A DNA stretch of 64,000 nucleotides from Lacicoccus halitifaciens (GCF_040544485.1 NZ_JBDZDV010000004.1:62001-126000); one strand, 5' to 3'. Numbered from the stretch's first letter, positions 49,765 to 59,159 are shown. Program-made: numbers and translations. The notes: a model not told the origin generated them from the letters alone.

Positions 49765-50523
49765 CTATGCCATCCCCCATTGCTTTTCGATCCATTTTTC
49801 CAACAGGCGGATCAGTCTGTCCAACAATAAGCCACTGACCCCGATGAAGATTATCCCGGCGAGCACTAAATCTAACCGCAATAGGTTTCTTGCATCTACA
49901 ATCAAGTAACCGAGTCCGGATTGGGCACCGACCATTTCTCCTGAAACAAGGAATATCCAAGCTGTCCCCACACCGATATGAAGCCCGTTCGCTATAGAAG
50001 GAAAAGCGGCAGGTAAAATCACCTTCCACATTAAGTATGGCTGCTTTATTTCTAAATTTTTGGCTAACTTCAAATATGTTTCATCCACACTTTTTACACC
50101 GGATACAGTAGTCAGCAGTATCGGGAAAAAAGCGGCGATAAAGATGATTACTATGGCCGGTGCACTCCCAATACCAAACCACAGGACGATAAAGGGCGAC
50201 CATGCAATTGGTGCAACGGGTCTCAGCACTTGAACAACAGGGTCGACGACATTCCATAAGCGAGTCATCCTTCCCAGGAACAGACCCAGTAGTATAGCGA
50301 TGATTGCTGCTGAAAGATATCCGGTTAAAAACCTGAACATACTTATATTCAGATGCTCAAATAAGGACCCATCAGCAACTAAAGAAACAATCGCCTGCGC
50401 GACAGTTAATGGCGGCGGGAATAATGCTTCCTCAATATCCGTCATCCAAATCGCCACCTGCCATATAACAACGACGGCCACGACAGCATAAATGACATTC
50501 ATGGATTTATTCAGTACCTTCAT
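49765..50523 (-). CDS. ABC importer permease, SsuC/TauC/NrtB family
   Basis: A 252-residue permease with six helices. The EAA loop region is DETYLKLAKNLEIKQPYLMW, and WKVILPAAFPSIANGLHIG is the family mark. It starts 3 bp after the binding-protein gene. It belongs to the nitrate/sulfonate/taurine class; the organic substrate is not readable from sequence. Confidence 0.88.
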   Translation of the reverse strand: MKVLNKSMNVIYAVVAVVVIWQVAIWMTDIEEALFPPPLTVAQAIVSLVADGSLFEHLNISMFRFLTGYLSAAIIAILLGLFLGRMTRLWNVVDPVVQVLRPVAPIAWSPFIVLWFGIGSAPAIVIIFIAAFFPILLTTVSGVKSVDETYLKLAKNLEIKQPYLMWKVILPAAFPSIANGLHIGVGTAWIFLVSGEMVGAQSGLGYLIVDARNLLRLDLVLAGIIFIGVSGLLLDRLIRLLEKWIEKQWGMA

Positions 50524-50526
50524 TAT

Positions 50527-51483
50527 TTATCCAACCTCATCCCACAGTGATACATCTACAAATTCCTCGTAAGTTGGCGGATTTTCAGATAATCCCATCT
50601 CCTGCATATACACTCTTAAGTCATTATATGAATCTTCGTCGATCTTTAACTCATCATAGGAAATCCAATCCATTGATAAATCCATCACTTCTTCATCCAC
50701 TTGCATGAATTCAGAGGAAACTTGGTGAACATGCTCGTCTTTCTCATCAGACTGAGCGGCCGCTTTTAAATAATCACTCATAAAATCCTGCGCCAGCCCC
50801 CTGTTATTCTTGATAAAATCCCCGTGCAGCACAATCGCGCAATCCAGTGAATTTTCCCAAAGATGGTCGGATTGATACAATACTTTTCCGCTGTCCATGA
50901 CGACAGATTGGGCACCGAAAGGTTCTGCAACAACATAACCCTTGATTCGACCTTCTGCCAGTGCAGCAGGCATTTCAGCCGGCGGCATTTCAACAGTATT
51001 TATATCTTCGTAGTCGATACCTTCCTCTTTCAGCATCAGATATAATAGAACATTGTGAGTAGATATCTTATGCGGAATTGCGAATGTTTCTCCTTTTAAA
51101 TCACTTATTTCATTAATATCTTTAGCACCCATCAGAACATTCCCTTCCCGATGCCCCAGCGCAACCCCTCTTAAATCGATACCCAGTTCATTCGCTTTCA
51201 TGGCCACCGTAATCAAAGTAGAAGCCCCATCAATTCTTCCAGTGTTCAAAGCATCCATGAGGTCCGGCCAGGAAGAAAATCGCACAAGTTCAATATTATA
51301 ATCAGCATTAGTGCTTTCCAACATATCTTCCTGCATGAATAATGGCACTGCATGAGTGATCGGCATATAACCAATTTTAATTAAGGGTTTTCCATCTCCC
51401 TCTTCGCTTGATGCTTGATTGCTGCATCCATTCATTATGAGTGCTAAGCAAATAGTTAAAATTCCTGTCAAAGCCTTCTTCAT
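50527..51483 (-). CDS. ABC importer substrate-binding lipoprotein, SsuA/TauA/NrtA family
   Basis: A 318-residue secreted lipoprotein. Signal MKKALTGILTICLALIMNGC has lipobox at Cys20. The NMT1/THI5-like fold shows KIGYMPITHAVPLFMQEDML, WPDLMDALNTGRIDGAS, KISTHNVLLYLMLKEEGID and AEGRIKGYVVAEPFGAQ. GAGGAG precedes the ATG. It is the middle gene of a three-gene operon. Confidence 0.88.
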   Translation of the reverse strand: MKKALTGILTICLALIMNGCSNQASSEEGDGKPLIKIGYMPITHAVPLFMQEDMLESTNADYNIELVRFSSWPDLMDALNTGRIDGASTLITVAMKANELGIDLRGVALGHREGNVLMGAKDINEISDLKGETFAIPHKISTHNVLLYLMLKEEGIDYEDINTVEMPPAEMPAALAEGRIKGYVVAEPFGAQSVVMDSGKVLYQSDHLWENSLDCAIVLHGDFIKNNRGLAQDFMSDYLKAAAQSDEKDEHVHQVSSEFMQVDEEVMDLSMDWISYDELKIDEDSYNDLRVYMQEMGLSENPPTYEEFVDVSLWDEVG

Positions 51484-51509
51484 GTAATTTCTCTCCTCTC
51501 TTGTGAACT

Positions 51510-52295
51510 CTAGATGTTAAATTCAATCGGCGGTTTAGTCATACTTAAATGAAACTCTTCTAATATCAAGCTGCGGTAATGCTGGAATTCACTGCCACTG
51601 CGATCCCTTGGTTTGTATGTATCTATCTTAATCTCTTTTTGAATATGGCCTGGCTCTTTTCCCATTATGAGGATCCTGTCTGAGAGATAAATCGCCTCAT
51701 CGATATCATGTGTCACCAATACAATTGTAGTTTGGGCTTTCTTTTGAATCTTTAGCAACTCGTCCTGCAAATAATAACGGTTAATTGTATCCAGAGCTCC
51801 AAAAGGTTCATCCATGAGTAATAATTCAGGCTCAATTGCTAAAGCCCGGGCAATGGCAACACGCTGCTGCATGCCACCGGATAATTGCCTGGGAAAACGA
51901 TCCAGCTTATCATCTAGACCGACCATTTCAATATAGTATTTAGCTTTTTTTCTTATCTCAGCTTTAGTAAGCCCTGTATTCTCCAGGCCAAGTTCTACAT
52001 TTTTCAAAACAGAACGCCAGGGAAGCAGACCGTAATTTTGAAATAGCATTACACCCTTCCTGCTCGATTCCTTTACCTCTTCACCATCGAAAAGAACATG
52101 CCCTGTGTCTTTAGTTTCAAAACCTGCGATTATATTTAGCAAAGTACTCTTGCCACAGCCACTCTGCCCCAAAATTGAAACTATTTCGCCTTTTTTGATA
52201 TCAAAGCTGATATCTTGTAAAACCAATTCAGATTTACCCTTATTACTGAAGCTTTTAAATACCTTATTAACGCATACCAACAGTGATTCATCCAT
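51510..52295 (-). CDS. ABC importer ATPase, SsuB/TauB/NrtD family
   Basis: A 261-residue ATPase: Walker A GQSGCGKS, NYGLLPWRSVLKNVELGL, LSGGMQQRVAIARALAI, LLMDEPFGALD and VTHDIDEAIYLSDRI. LSGGMQQ rather than LSGGQ and PWRSVL are typical of the nitrate/sulfonate/taurine class. It is first in the operon, with GGAGG upstream of the ATG. Confidence 0.9.
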   Translation of the reverse strand: MDESLLVCVNKVFKSFSNKGKSELVLQDISFDIKKGEIVSILGQSGCGKSTLLNIIAGFETKDTGHVLFDGEEVKESSRKGVMLFQNYGLLPWRSVLKNVELGLENTGLTKAEIRKKAKYYIEMVGLDDKLDRFPRQLSGGMQQRVAIARALAIEPELLLMDEPFGALDTINRYYLQDELLKIQKKAQTTIVLVTHDIDEAIYLSDRILIMGKEPGHIQKEIKIDTYKPRDRSGSEFQHYRSLILEEFHLSMTKPPIEFNI

Positions 52296-52323
52296 TATAT
52301 TTCCTCCGCTTCATTAATCCTAT

Positions 52324-52382
52324 TTAAATAGTATGAATTAGTGTTATTAGTCACTTTATTATACTTCCTTCAAAAAAACAAC
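52324..52382 (-). promoter_or_regulatory. Promoter and operator region of the ABC importer operon
   Basis: TTAAATAGTATGAATTA (52324-52340) is the exact reverse complement of the element at 49178-49194. The 52355-52382 segment matches 49218-49245 at 25 of 28 positions and holds a minus-strand -10 TATAAT with a T-rich upstream run. The elements sit at similar distances from the two starts (29 and 34 bp), suggesting shared control. Confidence 0.6.
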
Positions 52383-52410
52383 CTCTATTTAATTGTTCCA
52401 AAAAAAGAAC

Positions 52411-52468
52411 CAATAAAAAACCTCCTAAGTTTACAGAGGAAATAAAAACTTTGTAAACTTAAGAGGTT
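52411..52468 (-). terminator. Long terminator hairpin after glnA
   Basis: A 16-bp stem with one mismatch (AACCTCYTAAGTTTAC with GTAAACTTARGAGGTT; 52419-52434 and 52453-52468) is followed on the minus strand by TTTTTTATT. It separates glnA from the importer operon. The other gap bases are the importer promoter region. Confidence 0.85.
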
Positions 52469-52521
52469 AAATTTTAATTATAAGGTTTTTTAAGCCTTTA
52501 TTAAAACCAGGCTTTTATTCA

Positions 52522-53859
52522 TCAATACTGATTCAAATACTGTTCAAGTTCCCATTCGGAGACACGGGCGCGGTACATGTCCCATTCCACCGTTTTATTG
52601 TTGTAGAACTGCCTCATGATATGAGGCCCCAGCGCATCCTGCACCACTTCGTCCTCTTTCAGGGCCTTCAGTGCCGTATAAAGGGTCGACGGCAGATCTT
52701 GCACACCGAGTGCCTCCCTTTCCTCGCGCGTCATTTCATAAAGGTTCACATTGACCGGTTCCGGCAGACCGGTTTTTTTCTTGATGCCGTCGAGCCCCGA
52801 CTTCAGAATGACTGCCAGTGCCAGATAAGGGTTTGCCGCCGGGTCCACTGAACGGATTTCCGCCCTCGTCGACAATTTCCTTGATGAAGGGATCCTGAGA
52901 AGCGGCGAGCGGTTCTTGCCGCTCCAGGCGATGTAGCTCGGCGCCTCATACCCCGGCACCAGACGTTTATAGGAGTTGACGATCGGGTTGCAGACCGCCG
53001 TGAATCCTCTTGCATGCTTCAGTATGCCGCCCATGAAATGGCGCATCTCCTGGCTCAGGCCAAAACTGTCATTTTCATCATAAAATGCATTCTCTTCGCC
53101 CCTGAACAATGAGACATTGAAGTGCATGCCGCTGCCGTTGATGCCGAAAAGTGGCTTCGGCATGAATGTCGCATGCAGATTATGCTTCCTCGCGACTGTT
53201 TTGACGATCAGTTTGAACGTCTGGATGTTATCACATGCGCTGATTGCATCCTCATACTTGAAGTCGATTTCATGCTGCCCTTCGGCTACTTCATGGTGGG
53301 AAGCCTCGATTTCAAACCCCATGTCCTCGAGCTCAAGCACGATATCGCGCCTGCAATTCTCACCGAGGTCCGTCGGTGCTAGATCAAAATAACCACCCTG
53401 GTCATTCAATTCCGTTGTCGGGTGACCATTTTCATCCAGTTTAAATAAAAAGAATTCAGGCTCCGGACCGAGGTTGAATGCCGAATATCCCATCTCTTCC
53501 ATTTCCTTCAGCACACGCTTCAGATTTGAACGCGGGTCCCCTTCGAAAGGCTCGCCGTCCACTGTATAAATATCGCATATCAATCTTGCGACTTTCCCTT
53601 TCCCAGCCGTCCACGGGAAAATGGACCATGTTTCGAGATCCGGCTTCAAATACATATCGGATTCCTCGATACGCACAAAACCTTCGATGGAAGAGCCGTC
53701 GAACATCATTTCACCGTCGAGCGCCTTATCCAGCTGTCTTATCGGCACTTCAACATTCTTGATCGTACCGAGTATATCCGTAAACTGCAATCTTATATAC
53801 CTGACATTTTCGTTTTCAGCGATGCGTTTGATGTCATCCCTCGTGTAATTGTTCTTCAT
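52522..53859 (-). CDS. glnA: Glutamine synthetase, type I-alpha
   Basis: GlnA makes glutamine from glutamate, ammonia and ATP as a dodecamer. The 445 residues lack the adenylylation loop Tyr and the type I-beta insert, the Gram-positive I-alpha form. MFDGSSIEGFVRIEESDMYL holds the feedback-inhibition Arg (residue 63). NGSGMHFNVS, the latch RLVPGYEAPSYIAWSGKNR and the Glu flap region are intact. It is 22 bp after glnR and is controlled by GlnR through the upstream box. Confidence 0.97.
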   Translation of the reverse strand: MKNNYTRDDIKRIAENENVRYIRLQFTDILGTIKNVEVPIRQLDKALDGEMMFDGSSIEGFVRIEESDMYLKPDLETWSIFPWTAGKGKVARLICDIYTVDGEPFEGDPRSNLKRVLKEMEEMGYSAFNLGPEPEFFLFKLDENGHPTTELNDQGGYFDLAPTDLGENCRRDIVLELEDMGFEIEASHHEVAEGQHEIDFKYEDAISACDNIQTFKLIVKTVARKHNLHATFMPKPLFGINGSGMHFNVSLFRGEENAFYDENDSFGLSQEMRHFMGGILKHARGFTAVCNPIVNSYKRLVPGYEAPSYIAWSGKNRSPLLRIPSSRKLSTRAEIRSVDPAANPYLALAVILKSGLDGIKKKTGLPEPVNVNLYEMTREEREALGVQDLPSTLYTALKALKEDEVVQDALGPHIMRQFYNNKTVEWDMYRARVSEWELEQYLNQY

Positions 53860-53881
53860 CCATTCACTCTCCCTCTTATTT

Positions 53882-54211
53882 TTAGAAAAATCTTGATAAA
53901 TCCCCGCGGTTTGGCAGCATCCTGTTCAGTTCTTTGTAATTCAGTATTTCACCAGCCGGGTGGCTTTCATCTCTGCCGAGTATCTCTCCGATCCGTTTCA
54001 TCGTGAAACCCTTCTCCATCAGCGTTCTGATGGTGAGCAGCCTTTCAAAGTCATTCATCGAGAAGAGGCGGTGATTGCCCTCACTCCTTGCGGGCGCAAT
54101 CAGCCCGGCCGTCTCATAATGGCGGATTTGACGCGCGGTCAGTCCGGTCAGTTTCATCGCAGATGACATTGGGAACACGGGAGCATTTCTTCGACTTTCA
54201 TCATTGTTCAT
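53882..54211 (-). CDS. glnR: MerR-family nitrogen regulator GlnR
   Basis: GlnR represses glnRA and other nitrogen genes when glutamine synthetase is feedback-inhibited. The start at 54211 (MNNDESRRNAPVFPM, 109 aa) has GGAG upstream; earlier codons run through the promoter. The MerR HTH is TGLTARQIRHYETAGLIAP, and the C-terminal NRGDLSRFF is the GlnR tail that contacts GlnA. The operon order glnR-glnA is standard. Confidence 0.95.
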   Translation of the reverse strand: MNNDESRRNAPVFPMSSAMKLTGLTARQIRHYETAGLIAPARSEGNHRLFSMNDFERLLTIRTLMEKGFTMKRIGEILGRDESHPAGEILNYKELNRMLPNRGDLSRFF

Positions 54212-54270
54212 GATCACCACTCCAACTATGGGGAAAATAATAACACATTTTTTTCCATCCACAAAATTGA

Positions 54271-54287
54271 TGTCAGATAATCTGACA
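54271..54287. promoter_or_regulatory. GlnR/TnrA box upstream of glnR
   Basis: TGTCAGATAATCTGACA is a perfect palindrome matching TGTNA-N7-TNACA. A likely promoter lies just downstream on the minus strand (-35 TTGTGG, 16 bases, -10 TATTAT, about 54236-54263), so GlnR can autoregulate. Confidence 0.9.
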
Positions 54288-54336
54288 TTGGTCTAATTAT
54301 ATAGAAAAACAACCTGCAGGTATATAACTTTCAACA

Positions 54337-54385
54337 TCAAAAAACGCACCGGACCCGCCGGACGAATCCGTGGGTCAAATGCGTC
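54337..54385 (-). terminator. Intrinsic terminator of the RND exporter gene
   Basis: On the minus strand nested arms ACGCA/TGCGT, GACCC/GGGTC and CGGA/TCCG form a long hairpin followed by TTTTTT. It starts 15 bp after the stop. Confidence 0.8.
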
Positions 54386-54399
54386 TTTTATTCGTGATA

Positions 54400-57300
54400 T
54401 CACCTGTTGAACTTATCCCGGTTCTTTTTACGGTTCATCGTCAAAGTCTCTTTTGTGAACAGAGAGTAGACGACAGGGACGATGACCAGTGTCAGGAGCG
54501 TGCTTGCAAGCAGCCCGCCGATGACGCTGATGCCCATCGGCTGGTTGATTTCAGAACCTTCACCGAGCCCGATGGCGATCGGTACAAGTCCGAGTATCGT
54601 CGTGAAAGCCGTCATGAATATCGGCCGTGTACGTACATCGACCGCTTCGATGATCGCTTCATAGGCATTCATGCCGCGTGCCCGCAATTGGTTGATGAAG
54701 TCCACAAGTACAATGCCGTTGTTCACCACGATGCCGATCAGCACAAGCATCCCGATGAACACCGGTACACTCAGCGGGGTATCGGTCAGCCACAACCCGA
54801 GCATGACACCGACGGCGGAGAGCGGGATTGTGAACATGATGACGAACGGATACTTGAATGATTCAAACTGTGCCGCCATGACGAGGAATACGAGTATGAC
54901 GGCGAGTATCATGGCCATGATCATATCCATGATGGAGTCTTCGATCAGTTCCTGGTCACCCGTGAATGACAGATTGCTGCCGGAGGATAAATCCAGTCCA
55001 TTCACGATGTCCTGCATCTCGGTCACCGCTTCCGATAAATTGGCACCCGGTTCAAGCTCCAGTTCATACTGGTAGGCATGCTGGCCGTTGATCCGCTCGA
55101 CGGCGGACGGGGCCGGCTGCCTGTCGACCGTCGCCACTTCATCCAGTGTCACAGCACCTTCCTCCGTCCTCGAAATCACCATATCACCGAGGGCCTCCTC
55201 GGAGTCCACATCTTCATCGGGCAGCGTCATGCGCACCATCAGATATTCCTCCGTGCTCTCGTCGAGGACCATGAAGACATCCATGCCGGTCGTCATATTA
55301 TTGAACGTACTTGCCACTTCGGAGGCAGCGAGGCCATTCTCAAAAAGTGCATCATGATCCAGCGTGATGGCAAGTTCATCTATCGTATCGGTCGTGTTGT
55401 TCGACACCCTAGTGACGGAGTCCATTTCACCGAGTGCCCTTGTGATCTTCTCTTCATCTTCCTCCAGGTCCTGCTCACTGCTGTTCATCAGGTCGAATGT
55501 CAATACGGAGGAGTCGGTGCCGGTTGAAGTGGTCGTCATCATGCTGACCTCGGCGTCCTCTACATAGTTTTCCGCGATGCTCTGCAGCTCTTCGCTGACT
55601 TCATCCACCACTTCATTGGTCGAACGTTCACGTTCATCCGGGGGCACCGTCGTCACATAGATCGATCCCTGCGAGGCTTCCCCGCCGGCCCCGATGCCGC
55701 TCGTATCAGATGCACCGGCCATCGCGAGGAAGACATCGACCTCCTCGATGCCAAGGAGATACTCCTCCATTTCCAAAAGCGCCGCTTCGGTCGTTTCCAG
55801 ATTCGTACCAGAAGTCATATCTATATTCGCCGTGAAGAAGCTCTCATCCGTTTCCGGCAGGAAAATCATGCCGGTGCGGTAGATTCCGAAAGCACCGAGG
55901 GCCACCAGGACACCCACGATCAGGAACGTCAGCAGACGGAATCTCAGGGCGAATTTCAGCATCCTCTGGATTATGCGGTTATATATGCTCCTGCGCCTTT
56001 TCTCCTCCATGGAAGTGTTCACAGTCTTCATGAACTTGCTCGCAAACATCGGCACAACGGTGAGGGCCACGATCAGGGAAGCCAGCAGACTGAAAGCAAC
56101 CGTCAGTGAAAACTGCGTGAATATCTGTCCGATGATCCCTTCGATGAACAATACGGGCAGGAAGACGGCAATCGTGGTGAATGTCGAAGCCGTGATCGCA
56201 GCCGCAACTTCCCGCGCCCCTTCATATGCCGCCTCTTTCGGCGTTTTCCCGAGACCGAGGTGCCGGTTGATGTTTTCAATCACAACGATGCTGTTGTCGA
56301 CGAGCATCCCCACCCCGAGGGCAAGGCCGCCCATCGTCAAGAGGTTCAGTGTGAAATCAGAAAAATACATCAGCACGAAGGTGAAGATGACCGAATACGG
56401 TATCGCGATGCCGATGATGATCGGACTTCTCACATTCCTCAGGAATAAGAATAAAACCACCATCGCAAAAACGGCACCGAGAATCAGCGCAGTTGCGATG
56501 TCCTGGATTGAGCGGTTTATGTAGTCACCCTGATCGAACAGTACATCCCCTTCAATCCCTTCGAATCTCGGTTCATCAAGCGTACTTTCAAGCACATCCA
56601 GGAATTCTCCCGAGACCTGTGATGTATTTCCGTTGGATTCTTCAAGCACATTGATCAGGACGGACGGGTTTTGGTTCGTCCTGGAGATCGTCTCCCCGCT
56701 GTCACTCACCCGGACAATCTCGCTGATATCACCCAAAGTCACCTCTTCGCCCGCTTCCGGGTCGATGGTGACCGGGAATGCCTCAAGATCTTCAATCGAC
56801 TGCATCTGTGCCTGGATGCGAGTGGTGATGGAATCCGTACCATCGCTGATCGTCGTACCCGGCAGCGATATATCACTCGCGGCGAGCATCTGCTGAAGCG
56901 TATTCATCTCCAGCTGATAATTTTCCATTTCATCGGAATCCAACTGTATTTCGATGGTTTCCGTGGTCAGACCTTCGGCATCGACGCTCGCCACACCGTC
57001 GATCCGCTCCAGCTCCTCGCTCAACTCCTCCACCAGACCCTGGAACTCAAGCTCTTCCAGTTCACTGCTGACGGACATCTGGATGATCGGCAGCTGTGAC
57101 GGGTCGAATTTCAGGAAGCTCGGATCGCCGGCACCGTCGGGCAGCTGGACATTATCCAGCGCCTGGCTGATTTCCCCTTCAACATCATTGATATCCGTCG
57201 CCCAGCCGAATTGAAGGAGCGTCAGGCTTGAGCCTTCCTGGGCGGTGGAAGCCATCGTATCCAGTCCCGTGGTCGTAGATAAGCTCTCTTCAATCGGTAT

Positions 57301-57486
57301 CGTGACCTGATCGTTCACCTCTTCAGGCCCGGCCTGATCATATGTCGCAACGACGACGCCGATTGGCGGATTGATTTCCGGTATCAATTTCAGCGGTATG
57401 TTCACAAGTGATACTGCACCCAGTACGATGACCAGCAGCATCGTCACCATCGTCAGCACCGGCCGTCTAATCGAAAGCTTTATCAT
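54400..57486 (-). CDS. RND-family exporter (HAE1/SwrC-like)
   Basis: A 1028-residue, 12-helix proton-driven exporter with two large extracellular loops. The start at 57486 (MIKLSIRRPVLTM) follows GGGGGAG. TM4 keeps one relay acid in GMLVDNSIVVIENINRHL, and FLRNVRSPIIIGIAIPYSV and GIVVNNGIVLVDFINQLRARGM are typical. B. subtilis SwrC/YerP is the closest type known to me; it gives surfactin self-resistance. It stands alone, without a membrane-fusion protein, as is usual for Gram-positives. The extracellular loops are rich in Asp/Glu. Confidence 0.9.
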   Translation of the reverse strand: MIKLSIRRPVLTMVTMLLVIVLGAVSLVNIPLKLIPEINPPIGVVVATYDQAGPEEVNDQVTIPIEESLSTTTGLDTMASTAQEGSSLTLLQFGWATDINDVEGEISQALDNVQLPDGAGDPSFLKFDPSQLPIIQMSVSSELEELEFQGLVEELSEELERIDGVASVDAEGLTTETIEIQLDSDEMENYQLEMNTLQQMLAASDISLPGTTISDGTDSITTRIQAQMQSIEDLEAFPVTIDPEAGEEVTLGDISEIVRVSDSGETISRTNQNPSVLINVLEESNGNTSQVSGEFLDVLESTLDEPRFEGIEGDVLFDQGDYINRSIQDIATALILGAVFAMVVLFLFLRNVRSPIIIGIAIPYSVIFTFVLMYFSDFTLNLLTMGGLALGVGMLVDNSIVVIENINRHLGLGKTPKEAAYEGAREVAAAITASTFTTIAVFLPVLFIEGIIGQIFTQFSLTVAFSLLASLIVALTVVPMFASKFMKTVNTSMEEKRRRSIYNRIIQRMLKFALRFRLLTFLIVGVLVALGAFGIYRTGMIFLPETDESFFTANIDMTSGTNLETTEAALLEMEEYLLGIEEVDVFLAMAGASDTSGIGAGGEASQGSIYVTTVPPDERERSTNEVVDEVSEELQSIAENYVEDAEVSMMTTTSTGTDSSVLTFDLMNSSEQDLEEDEEKITRALGEMDSVTRVSNNTTDTIDELAITLDHDALFENGLAASEVASTFNNMTTGMDVFMVLDESTEEYLMVRMTLPDEDVDSEEALGDMVISRTEEGAVTLDEVATVDRQPAPSAVERINGQHAYQYELELEPGANLSEAVTEMQDIVNGLDLSSGSNLSFTGDQELIEDSIMDMIMAMILAVILVFLVMAAQFESFKYPFVIMFTIPLSAVGVMLGLWLTDTPLSVPVFIGMLVLIGIVVNNGIVLVDFINQLRARGMNAYEAIIEAVDVRTRPIFMTAFTTILGLVPIAIGLGEGSEINQPMGISVIGGLLASTLLTLVIVPVVYSLFTKETLTMNRKKNRDKFNR

Positions 57487-57572
57487 GGACTTCTCCCCCA
57501 TTCATCCCTCTGGCTTAACCCCTTATATCAAATTTCATTTTACCATTTTTAATGTGAATTTACTAAATACAA

Positions 57573-57605
57573 TAAAAAAAAGCGTCAACCATTCAAGGTT
57601 GACGC
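57573..57605 (-). terminator. Intrinsic terminator of the NSS symporter gene
   Basis: On the minus strand GCGTCAACC-TTGAAT-GGTTGACGC is followed by T8. It starts about 9 bp after the symporter stop. Confidence 0.9.
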
Positions 57606-57613
57606 CTGTATGT

Positions 57614-58960
57614 CTAAAAGAAGTTCAAAAGGTTCGCTGCGAACACCAGTATGATGATGACCGGCAGGATAAACTTCAACAGGAATATCCATGCCCGGAA
57701 AAGCGGGTACATGGCAGTGCCCTGCACCACACCGATCTGGTTTTTAATCGTCGAGTATTCCAGGATGTAGCCGACGAACACTGATGAAATCAGTGCGTTG
57801 AACGGGAGCATGATGTTGGAGACGAGGAAATCCACATTATCGAAAACCGTCCCTGCAAAGAACTGCACATCGTTCAGCACACCTTCGGACAACGCAGAAG
57901 GGATCCCGATGATGAAGACAATGAGGCCGAATACATAAGCCATCGTCTTACGTCTGTTTTCGTTGCCTTTGATTGCGTTGGCTACATTGATCTCAATCAT
58001 CGAGATGGCCGAGGTAAGCGTTGCGAACAGGAATGCGATCAGGAATAGTATGTAGAATACATTTCCAAGGGCGATCTCGCTGAAGACCTGCGGCAGCACG
58101 ATGAATATCAGGCCCGGACCGAACACGTTCTCCATTTCAAATGAAGCGATTGCCGGGAATATCGCAAGGCCCGCCATTACTGAAATCACGACGTTCATCA
58201 GCACGATGTAAAGCGCCGACTGCGTCAGATTGTGCGTTTTATCAAGGTATGAAGCATAGGTGATCATCGTCGTCGCACCGATGCTGAGTGCAAAGAATGA
58301 CTGGCCGAGCGCATACAGCACCGCTTCGGAGTTGATGTTCTCAAATGACGGCCTCAGGAAGAATTCCACACCCTCCATCGCACCCGGCAGCGTGAGTGAA
58401 CGGATGATGATGATCAGAAACAGGATGAATAATAAAGGCATCATGATCTTCGATGCACGTTCCAGACCTTTCTGGACACCCTGGGCGACGATCAGTACAG
58501 TAAGCAGTATAAATACGCCCTGCCCTAAAATGACATAGAGAGGATCCGTGACGACACGTCCGAACATCTCCCCGTAATCGGCAATCGGCAGCAGACCGAC
58601 CGTATTGAAGAATGCCACCACAAGATAAAGCAGGATCCAACCGCCGATGACACTGTAGAATGACAGGAGGAGGATGACCGCTATGTTACCGCTCCAGCCG
58701 AATATCCGGTACCATCTTTTACCGCCGAGATATTCGAAACTCTCGATTGGGTTCCTCCCTCCTGCCCGTCCGATGACGAACTCTGATAAAAGCAGCGGTA
58801 ACCCTACAACAAGCGTGAACAATAGAAATATAAGAAGAAACGCCCCGCCGCCATGCTCTGCAGTCATATAGGGAAAGCGCCACAATGCACCGAGACCGAT
58901 CGCCGATCCGGCTGCAGCAAGTATGAATCCGATTTTAGAACCCCATTGAGATTTTTCCAC
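57614..58960 (-). CDS. Sodium:neurotransmitter-symporter family transporter (GTG start)
   Basis: A 448-residue LeuT-fold sodium symporter with about 11-12 helices. TM1 has the sodium and substrate site AAAGSAIGLGALWRFPYM, and TM6 the unwound GQSFFALSIGATTMITYASY. Family members take up amino acids (Trp, Leu, Tyr) with sodium, fitting a saline habitat; the substrate is not predictable. Start is GTG at 58960 with GGAGGG upstream. Confidence 0.9.
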   Translation of the reverse strand: MEKSQWGSKIGFILAAAGSAIGLGALWRFPYMTAEHGGGAFLLIFLLFTLVVGLPLLLSEFVIGRAGGRNPIESFEYLGGKRWYRIFGWSGNIAVILLLSFYSVIGGWILLYLVVAFFNTVGLLPIADYGEMFGRVVTDPLYVILGQGVFILLTVLIVAQGVQKGLERASKIMMPLLFILFLIIIIRSLTLPGAMEGVEFFLRPSFENINSEAVLYALGQSFFALSIGATTMITYASYLDKTHNLTQSALYIVLMNVVISVMAGLAIFPAIASFEMENVFGPGLIFIVLPQVFSEIALGNVFYILFLIAFLFATLTSAISMIEINVANAIKGNENRRKTMAYVFGLIVFIIGIPSALSEGVLNDVQFFAGTVFDNVDFLVSNIMLPFNALISSVFVGYILEYSTIKNQIGVVQGTAMYPLFRAWIFLLKFILPVIIILVFAANLLNFF

Positions 58961-59013
58961 GTCTTACCCTCCTGTAAAAAAGTTTAGAATAATTACATAT
59001 GCTACCATATACA

Positions 59014-59137
59014 GCCCTGCATGAACAGTAGGAAATGCAGGATCTCCCTGCTCATTTCCCTTGAAAATCGTCGTCGAATGAGCAGGCTGGAATAAATTCT
59101 GCTCGTTCACTCCGAAATCCACCCTCGAATAAGCAGG
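59014..59137. repeat. 51-bp tandem array 3 (CCTGCTCATTCG core)
   Basis: Read on the minus strand: unit 1 CCTGCTTATTCG... spans 59087-59137 (51 bp), unit 2 CCTGCTCATTCG... 59042-59086 (45 bp), and a partial unit 59015-59041. Each holds an inverted copy of the core (AACGAGCAG, AATGAGCAG, ATGCAG) about 23 bp on. On the plus strand TCGAAT repeats at 59074 and 59125, and CTGCTC at 59048 and 59099, both 51 bp apart. It begins just after the fdhF-like terminator. The flanking bases up to the symporter start show no gene. Confidence 0.8.
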
Positions 59138-59159
59138 GTCTCACATTTTCAGATTCCCC

